64,000 nt of DNA from Isoetes taiwanensis (Eukaryota > Streptophyta > Lycopodiopsida > Isoetales > Isoetaceae): NCBI GenBank assembly GCA_021234155.1, contig JAJEKV010000039.1, positions 7,290,506 to 7,354,505 of the forward strand, read 5' to 3'. The first letter of the stretch is position 1. Each line of letters starts with the position of its first letter. This document shows, one piece after another, positions 33,650 through 44,985 of this stretch. The notes below the pieces were generated by a model. It was not told where the DNA came from. It did not search any database and was given only the letters and a program-made list of their open reading frames with translations. A program made the translations under genes and the position numbers.

Positions 33650-34342
33650 ACCATAAGTGACATCAATTTTAGATGTCTCAGCATTTGTATAGTCATTCTT
33701 CTATAAGTATAGAAGTACTATCAACATATATAAAGGGTAGAGGGTGCAGTGGACCCAATACCAAGGACCTGGCACAGTGGGCCATAATCCTAAAGCGTAG
33801 TTGTGTTTGCCAGATATCTCTAGCAAGTGGAAGTCACTTCTTCTTCTTCGATTTATCTTCACAATGATTACTTTCCACAACATACAAAACTAGTTTATAT
33901 GAATGGATTTCGACAGACACACATATCCACCCAGGCCACAACCACACCAACTGCAAATATTCATCTTATTGTAGATAAGCAAACGTAATGTATAACGTAA
34001 AAACATAAAGTATTCAGGATTAAGTTCAAGTATAAAATGCATGTATTCCATAAAGTTTTGATTATAATGAAGTACAAAATATGCTTTCCTCAATACAAAA
34101 TATGCTTACCTTAATACATTTCAAAGAGCTGTTCATATATCTTCTCAAGTCATAAATAGGCAGATACAAAGTAGAACATTTCGCTATCAATAAAGTATAT
34201 GATTTCAAGTCAAAATTTTAAAATTTGTATTCCCTAATAATCACCAGAAAGGTCTCACCCAATATTGTTGTTATACAATAAAGACGCAATCCTCGTATGA
34301 TTGATTGCGATTGTAACATCCAAGCATTGACGAAACATCTAG

Positions 34343-34440
34343 GAGATGTAGTCTTGGTTACCTGCACCCAAACAGACCAACATTAGCATCTTAATGGTAA
34401 CGAGGAGAGGGGTGACAGGTAAGCTGTAAAACTACATGGC
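34343..34440 (-). ncRNA. Structured RNA module, copy C2
   Basis: Identical to the C1 module: ATGTAGT (34346-34352) with ACTACAT (34431-34437), and the same inner stem and splice-like signals. Confidence 0.7.
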
Positions 34441-35192
34441 TCATCGCCCTTCACCTAATGTTTAATCATATTCAATGAAGAATAATAGATTTCCATTATT
34501 GAATTCCTACTACTCAATGCGTATAGGGTAGAAATCATAAAATCTGGGCACTGTGTAAGCAAATATGATAAACCCAAAGAAAATAAGTAGATACCAGTAT
34601 TTCAGCTAAAAAACATAATATATTGTTGCATCACATCCATAAGCGATATCATATCATGTAAATATTCAGCCTTCACTATTGCTATTGCATAAATCTACAA
34701 AGCATAAAGAGGCCAACTAGACCTCATGCTAAATAGCACCCTACACGCATTAAACAAGACCTGCAATTGTCTATTAGCAGAGGACAGAAAGCCAATAAGG
34801 ATTAAGCAAAATAGAACAAACCCATCCTACAACCATGACCCAACCACAACAGGGCCTCTAGAACAGAAAGAACCTAGCAATGGACTATTATCAAGCTCCT
34901 ACACAACAATGAGCAATCTAGAACTAAACTAGAGCACGCCGCTAAAGGTCATTCAAGCAAGAGCTGGCAGTTACTAGAAAGCTAAAAACTAGCAAAGCAA
35001 CTAACAAATACTACAGAACTGCAACACTAAAATGCACCTAGCATCATGCTTGCTTAGAAAATATCAGTATTCTATCTCAAATAAAAACCTGAATAAGTTT
35101 CGCTCCTACAGTAAGCAGGATGCAGGGTTGTATTCCTTGCGCAATGTCTACTCGGATTGCATTCATGAATCTGTATATAGGTCCTGCAAGGG

Positions 35193-37640
35193 TGTTAGCC
35201 TAAAACCTGGAATTTTAGTCTAACCTCAAAGGAAGTGCAAACAAACTGGTCAGGACCTCCAGATCACTTAGGGTGATCAATCCTCGATCATATAAAGCAA
35301 AAGAACTCAATTTGAAATGCTAGATTTCTCAAAATCACTACAGTCCCTGAAGCAAAAAAAACTGTCAGAACAAAAATCAGTCTAGCAGTCACACCCTTTA
35401 AGATTTTTGAGTTTTGATTTTTGGTATGGTTTATAGACAAGTGGAGGAAGCTACTGGTGAAAGTCTGACTCGATTTGGATAGAGGAAGGCCAAGAAAATC
35501 TATGTCAAAGTTCAGTAAAAAATTGGTCAATGCCAAAACAGAGAGCCAAAATTTGCAAATATAGTTTGGTGATGAATCTTGAGTTGGAATTTGTATAAAC
35601 AGCTTCAAAATAAACTCTAGATCATGTGCATAAGGTTTTCTTGACAAGCAAACACTATGATATTTACTGAGATGGGCCAAAGTCTCGATTTCTGTCACAG
35701 TTTATGACAGTTATGGAAAAAACTATTTTTTCTTTGTTTTCTTTACATATAAGCAATACTCAAACCTTTTAAAGAATGGGACACGACTATTTAATTTGGA
35801 TTCTACTTTAAATATCTGGTTTCTATTAGTTTAGACAGGCAGAACAACTTGAAACAAAAGAAGATGGAAACACTATTTGTCCAGGCAATGAATATGCATT
35901 CAAATCATAAGATATCACAGGAGTTTAGAATTCTCAGCAAGTAATACCCAGGATAATGCTTGAGAACAGATCCCAAGGCATTGTCAACTTCTGAAAACCC
36001 AAAAATTATCAGAAAGAGAAAATAATAAGATAATTTGAGTAGCAGTAGGAGTTTTGATATCAAATAAGCCACAACAGAGTCGGTCTTCAATCAAAATACA
36101 GTCAATCTTCAATCTCGAGCAGGATTAGCAGAATTTGAGGTAGAACAGATCAAGAGAATATCAGGAATATAGAAATCGCCCAGATCACAGAGGTATATCT
36201 CCGAGGGGGGTCATTAAATGATCTGCATTCTTGGATTAAAAACTGTCCTTCCCAAAAACCAGCTCGGTTGAGTGATTTCCGGCCAAATTTGAGCAAGTTT
36301 CTATAGATCAAGTGCCACAGAGAGTTCCAGGGGTTTCGGAAAAGGTCTAGGAGGATGAATCGGGAGCAAAAGGGCGGGATTCAATCAGATTTGGGCACCA
36401 ATCAGCCAGATTTAGCAGGTTCCAGAAGTTTAGGGTTTTTGCAAGGCTCGATATATCCCACAGGCCTAAATAGTTCTGGAAGATAAGGATATAAATTGAA
36501 AAGTCCGAGTCAGCTTATTGAATTTGCGTGCCACGCAGAAGGGTTGTGCCAGCTCGTGTTCTGGAGGCCCTGCCCTGCTGCCACGTGGACCAATGGGGGG
36601 GGCTGAGGTGGAATTTAAGCTGAGGTGGAAAATAGTGATAGGGTAGATATAGGCTAGAATAGGTTTTTATTTTTTATATTCTCTGGCACGCATCCCAAGA
36701 AATAAATTTTGAGGGGCTTCCCAAGGTCTTTTTTTGATTTTTAAAAAGCCAATTTAGCTCATTTTGGTCAAGCTTCAAATCTGGAGGGTTTCGTGTCAAA
36801 CTGAAATACTCGAAATTTTGGCCCTTTTGACCTTGGTCAATGGATTTTCAAACTTGGAAATGGTGGAAAAAAAATCATAAAACAAATGGAAAAATGGTGG
36901 AAAAAGCTATGGTGGGGTTTAGAAGGATGAGATGATGGTAAAAATCAAACTCCATTGCTCTTGAGGTTTTTTATGATCTTTTGAGAGCAATTTACAAGTG
37001 ATGGTGAGGCCAATAAAAATATAGGTAGTGAAGTAATGGAAGAGGGTATGAAAAGGTGGAAGTGAGGTATGGAAAGGTGGAATAGATGAAGGATGGAAAC
37101 CCCTCAGCACATGATCTTATCTCAAAAGCTCAAATCATACCTTATGATGAACATAGTTTTGCTCAAGGCCTAAGGGTCTTCCAATCTTCTAAAAAAAATC
37201 TTCCAAACTTCAAGGCCAATATAAGAGCAAATATCAATTCCCAAGTGACCATCTTCATAAGTGTGACTCCTAAACCATTGGTGCAACTCAATTAAGCTCC
37301 ATATAAATGAATTTGAGCAAAATGCTTTGTAGCTCCTTGTATAACTTGCTATATCCTTTGCCTGGTCTTCAAGAAATAAAAATGTAACTTAGAAAAACTT
37401 CCTCAAAGGAAAGAATTAGGCTATATAAGCAAGATCCCAAGGGTCTTCCAATCTTGGACAAATTTCTTCCAAACTCTAGCAGGATCAAAATAGCACTAAC
37501 TCTTACCCCATGAGTGATAGGAAATAACTTAAGATGAAACCTCAAAAGCTAACCACATGTCTTCCAAACTTCAACAAATATCTTCCAATCTTGAAACTCT
37601 AAGTATCATGTTGGTCCATGTTGCCCAAAAAGGGGCAACA
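35193..37640 (-). repeat. 3' LTR of the Tat-like element
   Basis: 2448 bp, TG..CA ends. It is the 3' LTR because all genes read on the minus strand. Compared with 44986-47418, differences cluster at CAG, CTG and CCGG. Next to its inner edge the minus strand reads CTTTGAGGAGA, a weak candidate polypurine tract. Confidence 0.93.
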
Positions 37641-38402
37641 TCTCCTCAAAGGAAAGAATGAGGCTGGTCCCCTCAGCCTCAAAGGAAAAATGCTAACTGA
37701 AGGGTCTTCAAATATCATCAAGTGGTGAGAGGGGTAGATTTACTCTGCAGTGATGGAAAATATGGGGCAGAGCATAGGGTGATGAAGTGAATGATAGGAG
37801 AAGAAGATCAAATGGAGGGTAGGTCAACTCAAGACAGGTGAAGATGGAGAAAAAGTGGATGAACCTACATATGACAATAATAACCAAGTTAGCATGAGTG
37901 CTAATTAGAGGATGAATAACAATATAGGATTAGCACTCTTGAGAGTTCATTAGGGAGCAAAGGCTAAATGGAAGGCAAGTCAACTTAAGACAAGTGAGAA
38001 TTTAGAACAAGTGAACCTGCATATGACAATGAGAAGCAAATTAGCCCGAAAAGCTAAATAAAAGGTGAATAGCAATATAGGATTAGCACTCTTGGGATTG
38101 CACAAGGAAACAAGGCTAGATGGAAAGAGGCCAACTCAAGACAAATGAAAGTGGTAAGCAGATGGACCTGAAATGACAACACTCAACTTGTTAAAGCATA
38201 GCAAATCTCTACCATATTTAACTAGACCTCAACTATTCAAAAATCTTACTCATAGAACCATTGGAATTTTTTTTTTTTTTTTTTTTTCAAAATCTTACTC
38301 ATACAACCATTTGAATTTTTCAAAAATTCATACCATCGAATCGAAAACCTAATCTGCTTCTTCTCTCATTCGAGCTCGGTAATCTCGAGCTCCTTTCTGA
38401 TC
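37641..38402. other. Internal non-coding part near the 3' LTR
   Basis: AT-rich internal DNA of the LTR element with no supported frame. Two diverged copies of a segment of about 175 bp lie at about 37875-38050 and 38020-38190, marked by AATATAGGATTAGCACTCTTG. A long T run lies at 38268-38287. Confidence 0.5.
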
Positions 38403-39145
38403 ATGGCTCCTTTTTCCTACCACACACCCATCCGGGACAATGTAACAATTTGAACCAAACAATTTAGGAGTGTTCCCGAGATTGATCCAGCCCGCGTGTA
38501 TTCCCATTCCTTATGGAGTGATCAGACACATGCAAGAAGTAAATCTGATGCAGAATGGGACAATGTCTTAATTAATGAAGAACCTCTTCCACGCTCAAAT
38601 TTACTCAGTGCACATGCATATCTGAGACAGTGCATAATAGAGGGTAAGAATTTTGACACAAGCTTCCCTGATTCCGAAAAAGAACTCTTCAAAGAAGACA
38701 TGAACCATGAGCACCATGCAATGTGCTGCTTTCTTGGACAAAAAACTTATCAGGAAAAACTAACAGCTCTGAACAGATATCGGGACACAAAGGCTCTTTG
38801 GGCCAGAATTTTTTCAAGGGAATGCATACAGATGCTACATATACACTACTTCTTATGTAAGCACCACCATGAGCTGACAGATGCTCGGTTGATGAGATAT
38901 ATAGGCAATTATTTTACTCTCACAGGATGCTAGCAGATAACTATGGCTCTCTGATGCTTCTTATGATAAAAGAAATGCATTTTAAACTTCTCAAAGAGAA
39001 CCTTTGGGATGAAGAACACTATGTATTTGGCACCATGAAAAGCTTTTTTACCAGGTTCAATAGTCTTTTGGATGCTACAGATGCTGATCCTTCAAACAGG
39101 ATACCTACCATTCATTCAGGCCAAACTGATAGCATTGGGGCTTGA
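38403..39145 (+). CDS. Antisense extra ORF of the Tat-like element
   Basis: A plus-strand frame opposite to gag-pol. It opens at ATGGCTCCTTTTTCC (38403), meets a TGA at about 38451, continues in the same frame from 38496 to 38933 (EEPLPRSNLLSAHAYLRQC), then shifts to 38927-39145 (GTMKSFFTRFNSLLDA). Residue composition looks like a real, mostly helical protein of about 240 residues. Additional ORFs, often antisense and placed before the 3' LTR, are described for Tat-lineage elements; their function is unknown. Here the frame is broken once or twice and no domain is recognised. It could instead be a captured host fragment. Confidence 0.55.
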
Positions 39146-39485
39146 TGAAAAGATCTAGCCTTTTTAAAGACTCATCTGAAATGTAACATGTGTAATGTTT
39201 TTATTTTTGATCAATGAAAAATCTCTGGTCTTCTTTTTTGAAACTTGTCTAATCTGTGAGCATGGCTTTACTTCAAAAGAATACACATTAGTCAACCTCA
39301 AAGAAAAATTATCTTGATGGCACAGTTATAAGAGATTTCAATACAACCACACTAGCAAACTCCTAAGTAAGAATTTCAACTAGAAACCAATTCAAATCCA
39401 GCAACATAACTGTCAAATATGCAAATCTATTCAAAAGAAATTTAAAGTTTCAACTAATTAGCCTAATTTAAGCCAAAATAGATAA

Positions 39486-40582
39486 TTATGTGGAAGCAAA
39501 TAGGCTCAAGCATGCATGCTGAGGCCAATATCTCTTAAGATGCTGAATGTTAATAGGATTTGGCAGCTCTAAACCTGTATTAAGATCAATCAGCCTATAA
39601 GATGAGCAGCCAGCCTCTCCTAGAATCTGATAAGGACCTTCCCAAGGATTTTCAAATTTAGATAGCTTACCTTCATCTGCAGCATTCCATTTGAGCACCA
39701 GCTCTAATGGAGAAAATTTATCTTGGAGCTTGTGAGCTGCCTTAAAAGCTGCTGCACTCCTAGCTTTCTTAAGTAGATTGAGATTTTCTGCATCAAATCT
39801 ATCCTCATCCAATTTTAGCAAAACTTCATACCTGTGTTTTAATGCTTCAGTAAACTCCAGGTCCAATTTGAGTGCCATCCTCAATGAGGGAATTTCCAAC
39901 TCAACAGGAATAACTGCTTCAACTCCATAAACCAAACTGAAAGGAGAAGCATTAGTAGCAGCTTTAGCAGTGATTCTATGAGCCCAAAGGGCATCATATA
40001 ATTTCAAATGCCAATCTTTTTGGTTTTGGCAAACTGTCTTCTGCAAAATACCCTTAAGCACTTTGTTAGTAGACTCAGCTTGGCCATTTCCTTGAGGATA
40101 ATAGGCTGAGCTTTTCACATGCCTGATTTTGAGACTTGAGACGAGAAAATTAATAACCTCATTAATAAAAGTAGAGCCTCTATCACCAAAATTTTAAAAG
40201 GGATGCCAAACCTAGAGCAAATGTTTTCATGTAAAAATCTGGCAATGGTATATGCATTTGCTTTTCTCAAAGGTGCCGCCGACCATTTGGTAAATAGATC
40301 CGTGGCTACAACAATGTATTCATCTTTGGGCGAAGATGGGGATTTATAGGGCCAACATAATCTAGTCCCCAAACTTGAAATGGACACGGGGACACAATTC
40401 CAAAGAAGAGGGGCGGGATGCAAAATTTTCTTACCAAATATTTGGCATTGGTGACAAGTTTTTATGACATGATAACAATCTCTAAATAGATGAGGCCAGA
40501 AATATCCGGACCTTAATATCTTCTTGGCGGTTATGTGTTCACAAAAAATGACCACCACAAACACCTTTATGATTCTCGGCAA
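39486..40582 (-). pseudogene. Integrase of the Tat-like element
   Basis: The zinc-binding part (HITAKKILRSGYFWPHLFRD, then CHQC) is followed by the catalytic core with the first Asp in VVATDLFTKWSAAP. The second-Asp segment is out of frame near 40160-40200. The Glu is in GQAESTNKVLK (SSAYYPQGNGQAES). The C-terminal part ends NIQHLKRYWP. The enzyme inserts the cDNA into the chromosome. The break at 40115-40200 and altered cores near 40270-40440 suggest either decay or sequence errors. No chromodomain is visible, as expected outside chromoviruses. Confidence 0.85.
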
Positions 40583-40606
40583 AGTACCGGGGCAGCCTCA
40601 TCTTCA

Positions 40607-42309
40607 TCAACACACCTTAGAAGAACACCATCCCCTGTTTACCTTGCACAAAATATCTCCAACCAAAGAGTAAGTCAAACATTTTAGTCTAAACTTGTAA
40701 GCTTGGCTTTTAGAAAATTCAGGAGGTATCTCTTGATATTGGAGGAATCTTCTAATAGGTTGCTGACAACCTTGAGCCTGTTTATCTGAAAAGTCTTGCC
40801 CATTTACAACAAGGTTGGTCATTTCTTCCTCTTGTACTACTTCCTCATGTTCAAAATAAGCGGCCGAGGTAAATACAAACTTCGGGTTGTTTAAGACATG
40901 GATGACCTTTACTTTTAAATCATAAGATTGGAGCCTACAAGCCCACCTATGAAGCTTGGGTTTTTCCAATTTCTTACCATACAAAAAAGGCATGGGATTC
41001 TGCTGCATGTAGACAGTGGTCTGAGATTTTTGCAGAAGATGTCCCTGTCTTTCTATCAAAAAAATAAGAGCAGCTGCACTTCTTTCAATCTTGGCATACC
41101 TTTCTTCAGTTTGAGACCATTGTTTGCTTGCAAAGGCAATGGGGTGCTTTTCCTGCAAAATAGCAATTCCAACAGCTTTTTTGGTAACAGTAATATAGAC
41201 TGTGAATGGCAGTGAGAGATCTGGAGTTTTTAAACGAGTGGCATGGCAAATAGCTTCTATAATCTGCACAAAGGCTTTCTCACATTCATCAGTCCAAACA
41301 ACAGCTTTGTATTTACTTTCTTTTTTACTAACATGGCCTACTCTGGTTAGTTTGGAAATAGGACTAACATGGTGAGAGAAATTAGGCACATAAATTCTCA
41401 AAAAAGAAGTCATCCCCATAAATTCTTTGACATCTCTAAGTGTCTTAGGAACCTGAAGCTTCTTTAAGGCAATGATTTTTTCTTCAGCTACTTGAAGACC
41501 CTGGGCAGAGACTTCATGGCCTAACAGTTGGCCTTTAGATGATAAAAAGATGCACTTCTTGGGATTTAGATTAACTCCAGCTCGTCTGCACAATATAAAT
41601 ATCCTTGTTAGTTCTGAAATATGGTCACTTACTTCAGTACCTAAGCATAAATCATCCAAAAAAACTCTAAATTGTTCTGGAGTCATGCTTGCAAAAACAA
41701 TGTCCATAACCCTCTGAAATGTAGCAGGTGCATTCATCAAACCAAAAGGCATCCTTTTCATTGCAAATGTTCCCCATGGAGTGATGAAAGATGTTTTGGG
41801 CTGATCTTCCTGTTTGATGCTTATCTGATTAAACCCAGAGAAACCGTCCAAAAATGAGTACATGGATTTACCAGCTACTGCATAAATGATTTCTTCTAAA
41901 AAAGGCAAGGGATAACAATCTTTAATAGTAGCCTTATTAAGATCTCTATAATCTACACAAATTCTCAAAGAACCATTTTTTTTTTTAATCTTTTGAACAA
42001 TGCATGAAACCGGGAAGGATTCACAATAGGCACTACCAAACCTGATTCCCCATTTTAAAATGACTCTTGTTTGATAAGATCCAAAAGTGAAGAATTAATT
42101 CTTCTCAACTTCGCATAACAGGTTTGGCATCTTCTCAACCTTAATTTCAAACTCACAAATTTTTTATCAACCCCTTTCGGTTCTGAATACTCCCAAGCAA
42201 AAACATCCACCCAATCCTCAAATAACTCAACCATTTTACCTTGATCACCTTCATTATATAAGTCTCCCATTTTTTGAGGTCCTAGATATACCTCCTTTAT
42301 GCACTTCAA
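40607..42309 (-). pseudogene. Reverse transcriptase and degenerate gypsy RNase H
   Basis: The N-terminal part (ELFEDWVDVFAWEYSEPKG, 42309-42055) is separated by a break from the core (41968-40607). Core motifs: RICVDYRDLNKATIKD, SFLDGFSGFNQI, MPFGLMNAPATFQRVMD and FRVFLDDLCL, where FLDD replaces the usual Y(I/L/V)DD. The RNase H that follows has lost catalytic Asp positions: VYITVTKKAVG stands where a VDAS-type motif is expected, and TVYMQQN where TDQ is expected. Loss of the gypsy RNase H active site together with a second RNase H matches Tat elements, where the old domain becomes a connection-like spacer. Confidence 0.87.
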
Positions 42310-42381
42310 GCTCTTTAAGTGATTCCTCTTGTGCTAGGTTGATAGTTAAGATGGGATGGAATTGGGAAAGCTCCTCTTCAT

Positions 42382-43042
42382 CTAAGACATCCTCTTGAAT
42401 AGCTCCTTCAGACAAATACTCCATAAGGGTTTTTTACGCACAATGACAATGACTTCAAAATTTTTAGATCTAGGAATATGTAAAATCTCCCAATGATCAA
42501 AAAAAGTTAATAATTCTCTGGCTTGAGCACTCAGATCCTCCATGTCTTGATGTTTAGTTCGATATTCTCCCAAGATTTGTCTACAAACAAGTTGTGAGTC
42601 TCCATAAATAACAATATGAGAAATACTCATACACCTTGCTTCTTGTAAACTGCAAATGAGGGGCTTTGTATTCTGCTGCATTAGAAGAAATATTAGGGTG
42701 AATTCTCCCTATCTTAGTCATCAACTTAAAATCTGCATCCTTCAAAATAGCAGCAGAAGAAGCAATCCCCAGTTTTTTTGACATACCTCCATCAAACCAG
42801 AGATAGGCTTTTTTTGCCTTCAGATCAGGAGATTCAACATGCATGTAAGCAAAGTTGACAACCTCTTCATGTATACTAGCATCCAGGCCTAAATTGTAAA
42901 CACCCAAATCTTCTTCCTGTAGTATGTCCACATCTATGAACCTAATGTTAGCAGATGGATCAGTTTTGTTTGCCAGTTTGACAGAAGTTGCTCCATTGGA
43001 AATGGTGCAAGTGCCTTCGTAACCATCAGTGTCCGCATCCAT
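42382..43042 (-). pseudogene. Archaeal-type (second) RNase H, placed before RT
   Basis: Two overlapping frames (43042-42581 and 42681-42382) make one domain. It shows YLWFDGGMSKK (first Asp), NISSNAAEY (Glu), IVIYGDSQLVCRQILGEY (Asp) and HWEILHIPRSKN before the final acidic site, with FEVIVIV where the last Asp region should follow. This is the plant/archaeal RNase HI type found as a second RNase H in Tat elements. It degrades RNA in RNA-DNA hybrids during reverse transcription. Its place between protease and RT is notable. One frame shift lies in the middle near 42640-42660, at a CTGC site. Confidence 0.85.
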
Positions 43043-43350
43043 TTATTTTCATCCATCTCCTTCCTAATAATAGATCATAGATATTAGCTTGATTAACATT
43101 TTCAAAATCAACAACCACAAATGTGGCCAAAGACAATGATTCCCCACAGATTCCACGGATACATTTCTTACTATTCCCTTTAGGCACAACTTTAGCATTT
43201 GAAAAAGATTTTAGAACAATGGAAGTATTATCTTCTACCTTGAGATCCAGTGCCTTCATAACATGATAAGGCATAACATTAAGAGAAGAACCTCCATCCA
43301 GCAAAACTTTGTCTAGATGGGAAGTTCCTATAGTAGCACTACAAGTAAAA
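43026..43350 (-). pseudogene. Aspartic protease of the Tat-like element
   Basis: The retropepsin active site LLDGGSSLNVMP lies at about 43310-43275; the frame continues upstream as HLDKV and downstream to YDLLLGRRWMKING, matching the usual (I/L)LGRxW end of the domain. It cleaves Gag-Pol. The frame shifts near 43026-43042 into the region before the second RNase H. Confidence 0.8.
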
Positions 43351-43515
43351 GCACACGGATCTTTCGGTTTGCTCGGGGCAAAGCCACGAAATATTGTTGC
43401 GTGGTTTCAGCAGCAACCTCTTCAATATCCGGGAGTGCTTTTGATCAACTTTTTCCCTGTATGATGGTGCAATTCTCAAACAGAGTTAATAAATCCACAA
43501 GAACCTTAGAATTTT

Positions 43516-44947
43516 TCATAAGTAATTCAAATTCATCCAACTTCGTAATCTTTCTCTCTTATACCTTTGAGCAGGAGGAGGAGCTATATTCCGAGGATCT
43601 GATTGAAATGTTACCTTATGAGGTGGAAATGAACACGTAGATGCATTTGGATGAGCTCCGCACGTGTCAAGACAACCATAACATCTTGCTCTTCCCCGTT
43701 CTCCCGCACAAGTCTCAATAAAACTTATATTTGACATTTGTTTACCTTTATCTTGTTTTTCAAAATAAGCCTTAACATCAAAATACTTCTCCTCATGACC
43801 TATTTCCTTGCAAAAGAGCAAGCAACAGACATTCTCTACCAAAGTGACCTCTTCTATGACACTTAGGACATTGCCTTGCAAAACCACTTTCAGCTCTATG
43901 GTAAGGTTTACCACAGCTTGTGCATTCAGAGGTGGGGCATCTTTACTTTGCTTTTTAATTGATGAAGTTGTTTGGTAACTTCAAAAGTGCCTCGGACACT
44001 TTTTCGATCTCAGATTTCATCTAAAACATGAGGATCAATTCTTGACCTTGGACTTCTTCTTCTCTTTTTTGTCTTGCATAAAATGGGGAAGCGGCATTAG
44101 CAAAATGTAAATCATGTTCATTCCATGATGAGGAGGATAAAATGGATCTCTCTGATCTCTTCATCGAAGATAGCTTAATAGTTCCGCCAATCTCTACGGC
44201 CTTTACAAATGTTTTATGGATAGAATCCAACTCACCAAATTTTTGTAATTTTAATAACTTCCTATAGATCCTAGGTCTAGACATCAAACCTCCGATAAAG
44301 GAAGCAACTAGGTGCAATGTTGGATGAGTAACTGATTCTCATTACACACTAGCAAATAAGAATTAAATCTCTCCACATCTTGCTTTACACTCTCACCGTC
44401 TAATGGAAAATGAGTTGAGTTCAAAGACAAGATCACGGGGTGAAGTAGCCTTACCAAACCTTGATAGAAACTTGTGTTCCAATTCATCCCCTTTGGTACC
44501 TATAGACAGCTCAAAAATCGAGCCAAGATCCGGCCTCATCACCCTTCATGCATTTGATGAATTACAAAAACCGAACCCTTCTTTCTCCCATGTTCTTCAT
44601 AATAGTCTTCAAAGTTTTTAGAAAATGGTTGGCATTCATGGAAGAATCATAGCAAGGGGGGGGAAAGCGGTATAGTCAACTCAAAATGATAAGGTCTTGA
44701 TGGAGGAACAGACCGAGCAGTTGATCCGGTTCAAAAAGTTTATGAATTTGTGAAGAAGAGGGCCTGAGGAAATATTTGTAATATTTGTAGACCGATAGAG
44801 AGGAGCCGTGGAGGAATAGGCAAGTTGGGAGTATTTGTAGCATTAGTGGTAGATCTGGTAGCCACTCTCATGCTTACTCCTACCAAATCTGGTTGATTTG
44901 TCTCCCTCGTGTGGTTCAACTGACTCAAATCTTCCTTGGTGCCATTG
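43516..44947 (-). pseudogene. Gag of the Tat-like element (several frame breaks)
   Basis: The N-terminal part near 44930 reads SQLNHTRETNQPDLVGV. The capsid-like segment includes GDELEHKFLSRFGKA and LVASFIGGLMSRPRIY (44317-44200). A zinc finger region at 43924-43829 reads CTSCGKPYH.. then CPKCHRRGHFGREC, a perfect CX2CX4HX4C knuckle. Gag packages the RNA and forms the particle. At least three frame changes separate the pieces. Confidence 0.75.
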
Positions 44948-44969
44948 AGTTCAATTTCCGTGTAAAATC

Positions 44970-44982
44970 TCTAGGACCTCCA
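44970..44982 (-). other. Probable tRNA primer-binding site
   Basis: Three bases inside the 5' LTR edge, the minus strand reads TGGAGGTCCTAGA, so a tRNA ending TCTAGGACCTCCA would match. An acceptor ending TAGGACC-U-CCA could be tRNA-Gln-like, but the tRNA identity is inferred only. Confidence 0.5.
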
Positions 44983-44985
44983 AAA

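Larger units (their letters stand above)
33568..35192 (-). mobile_element. Family C element copy C2, 3' part
   Basis: The 3' portion (minus strand) of a full C element, split by the LTR retrotransposon at 35193. It includes the terminal hairpin (33609-33649), the TTGCTAGA-GATA-TCTGGCAA hairpin next to the internal GAAGAAG site (about 33805-33850) and the structured module at 34343-34440. The rest of the element is at 47419-48518. A small deletion removes part of the CCTGG hairpin (CCACCCAGGCCACA near 33928). Confidence 0.82.
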
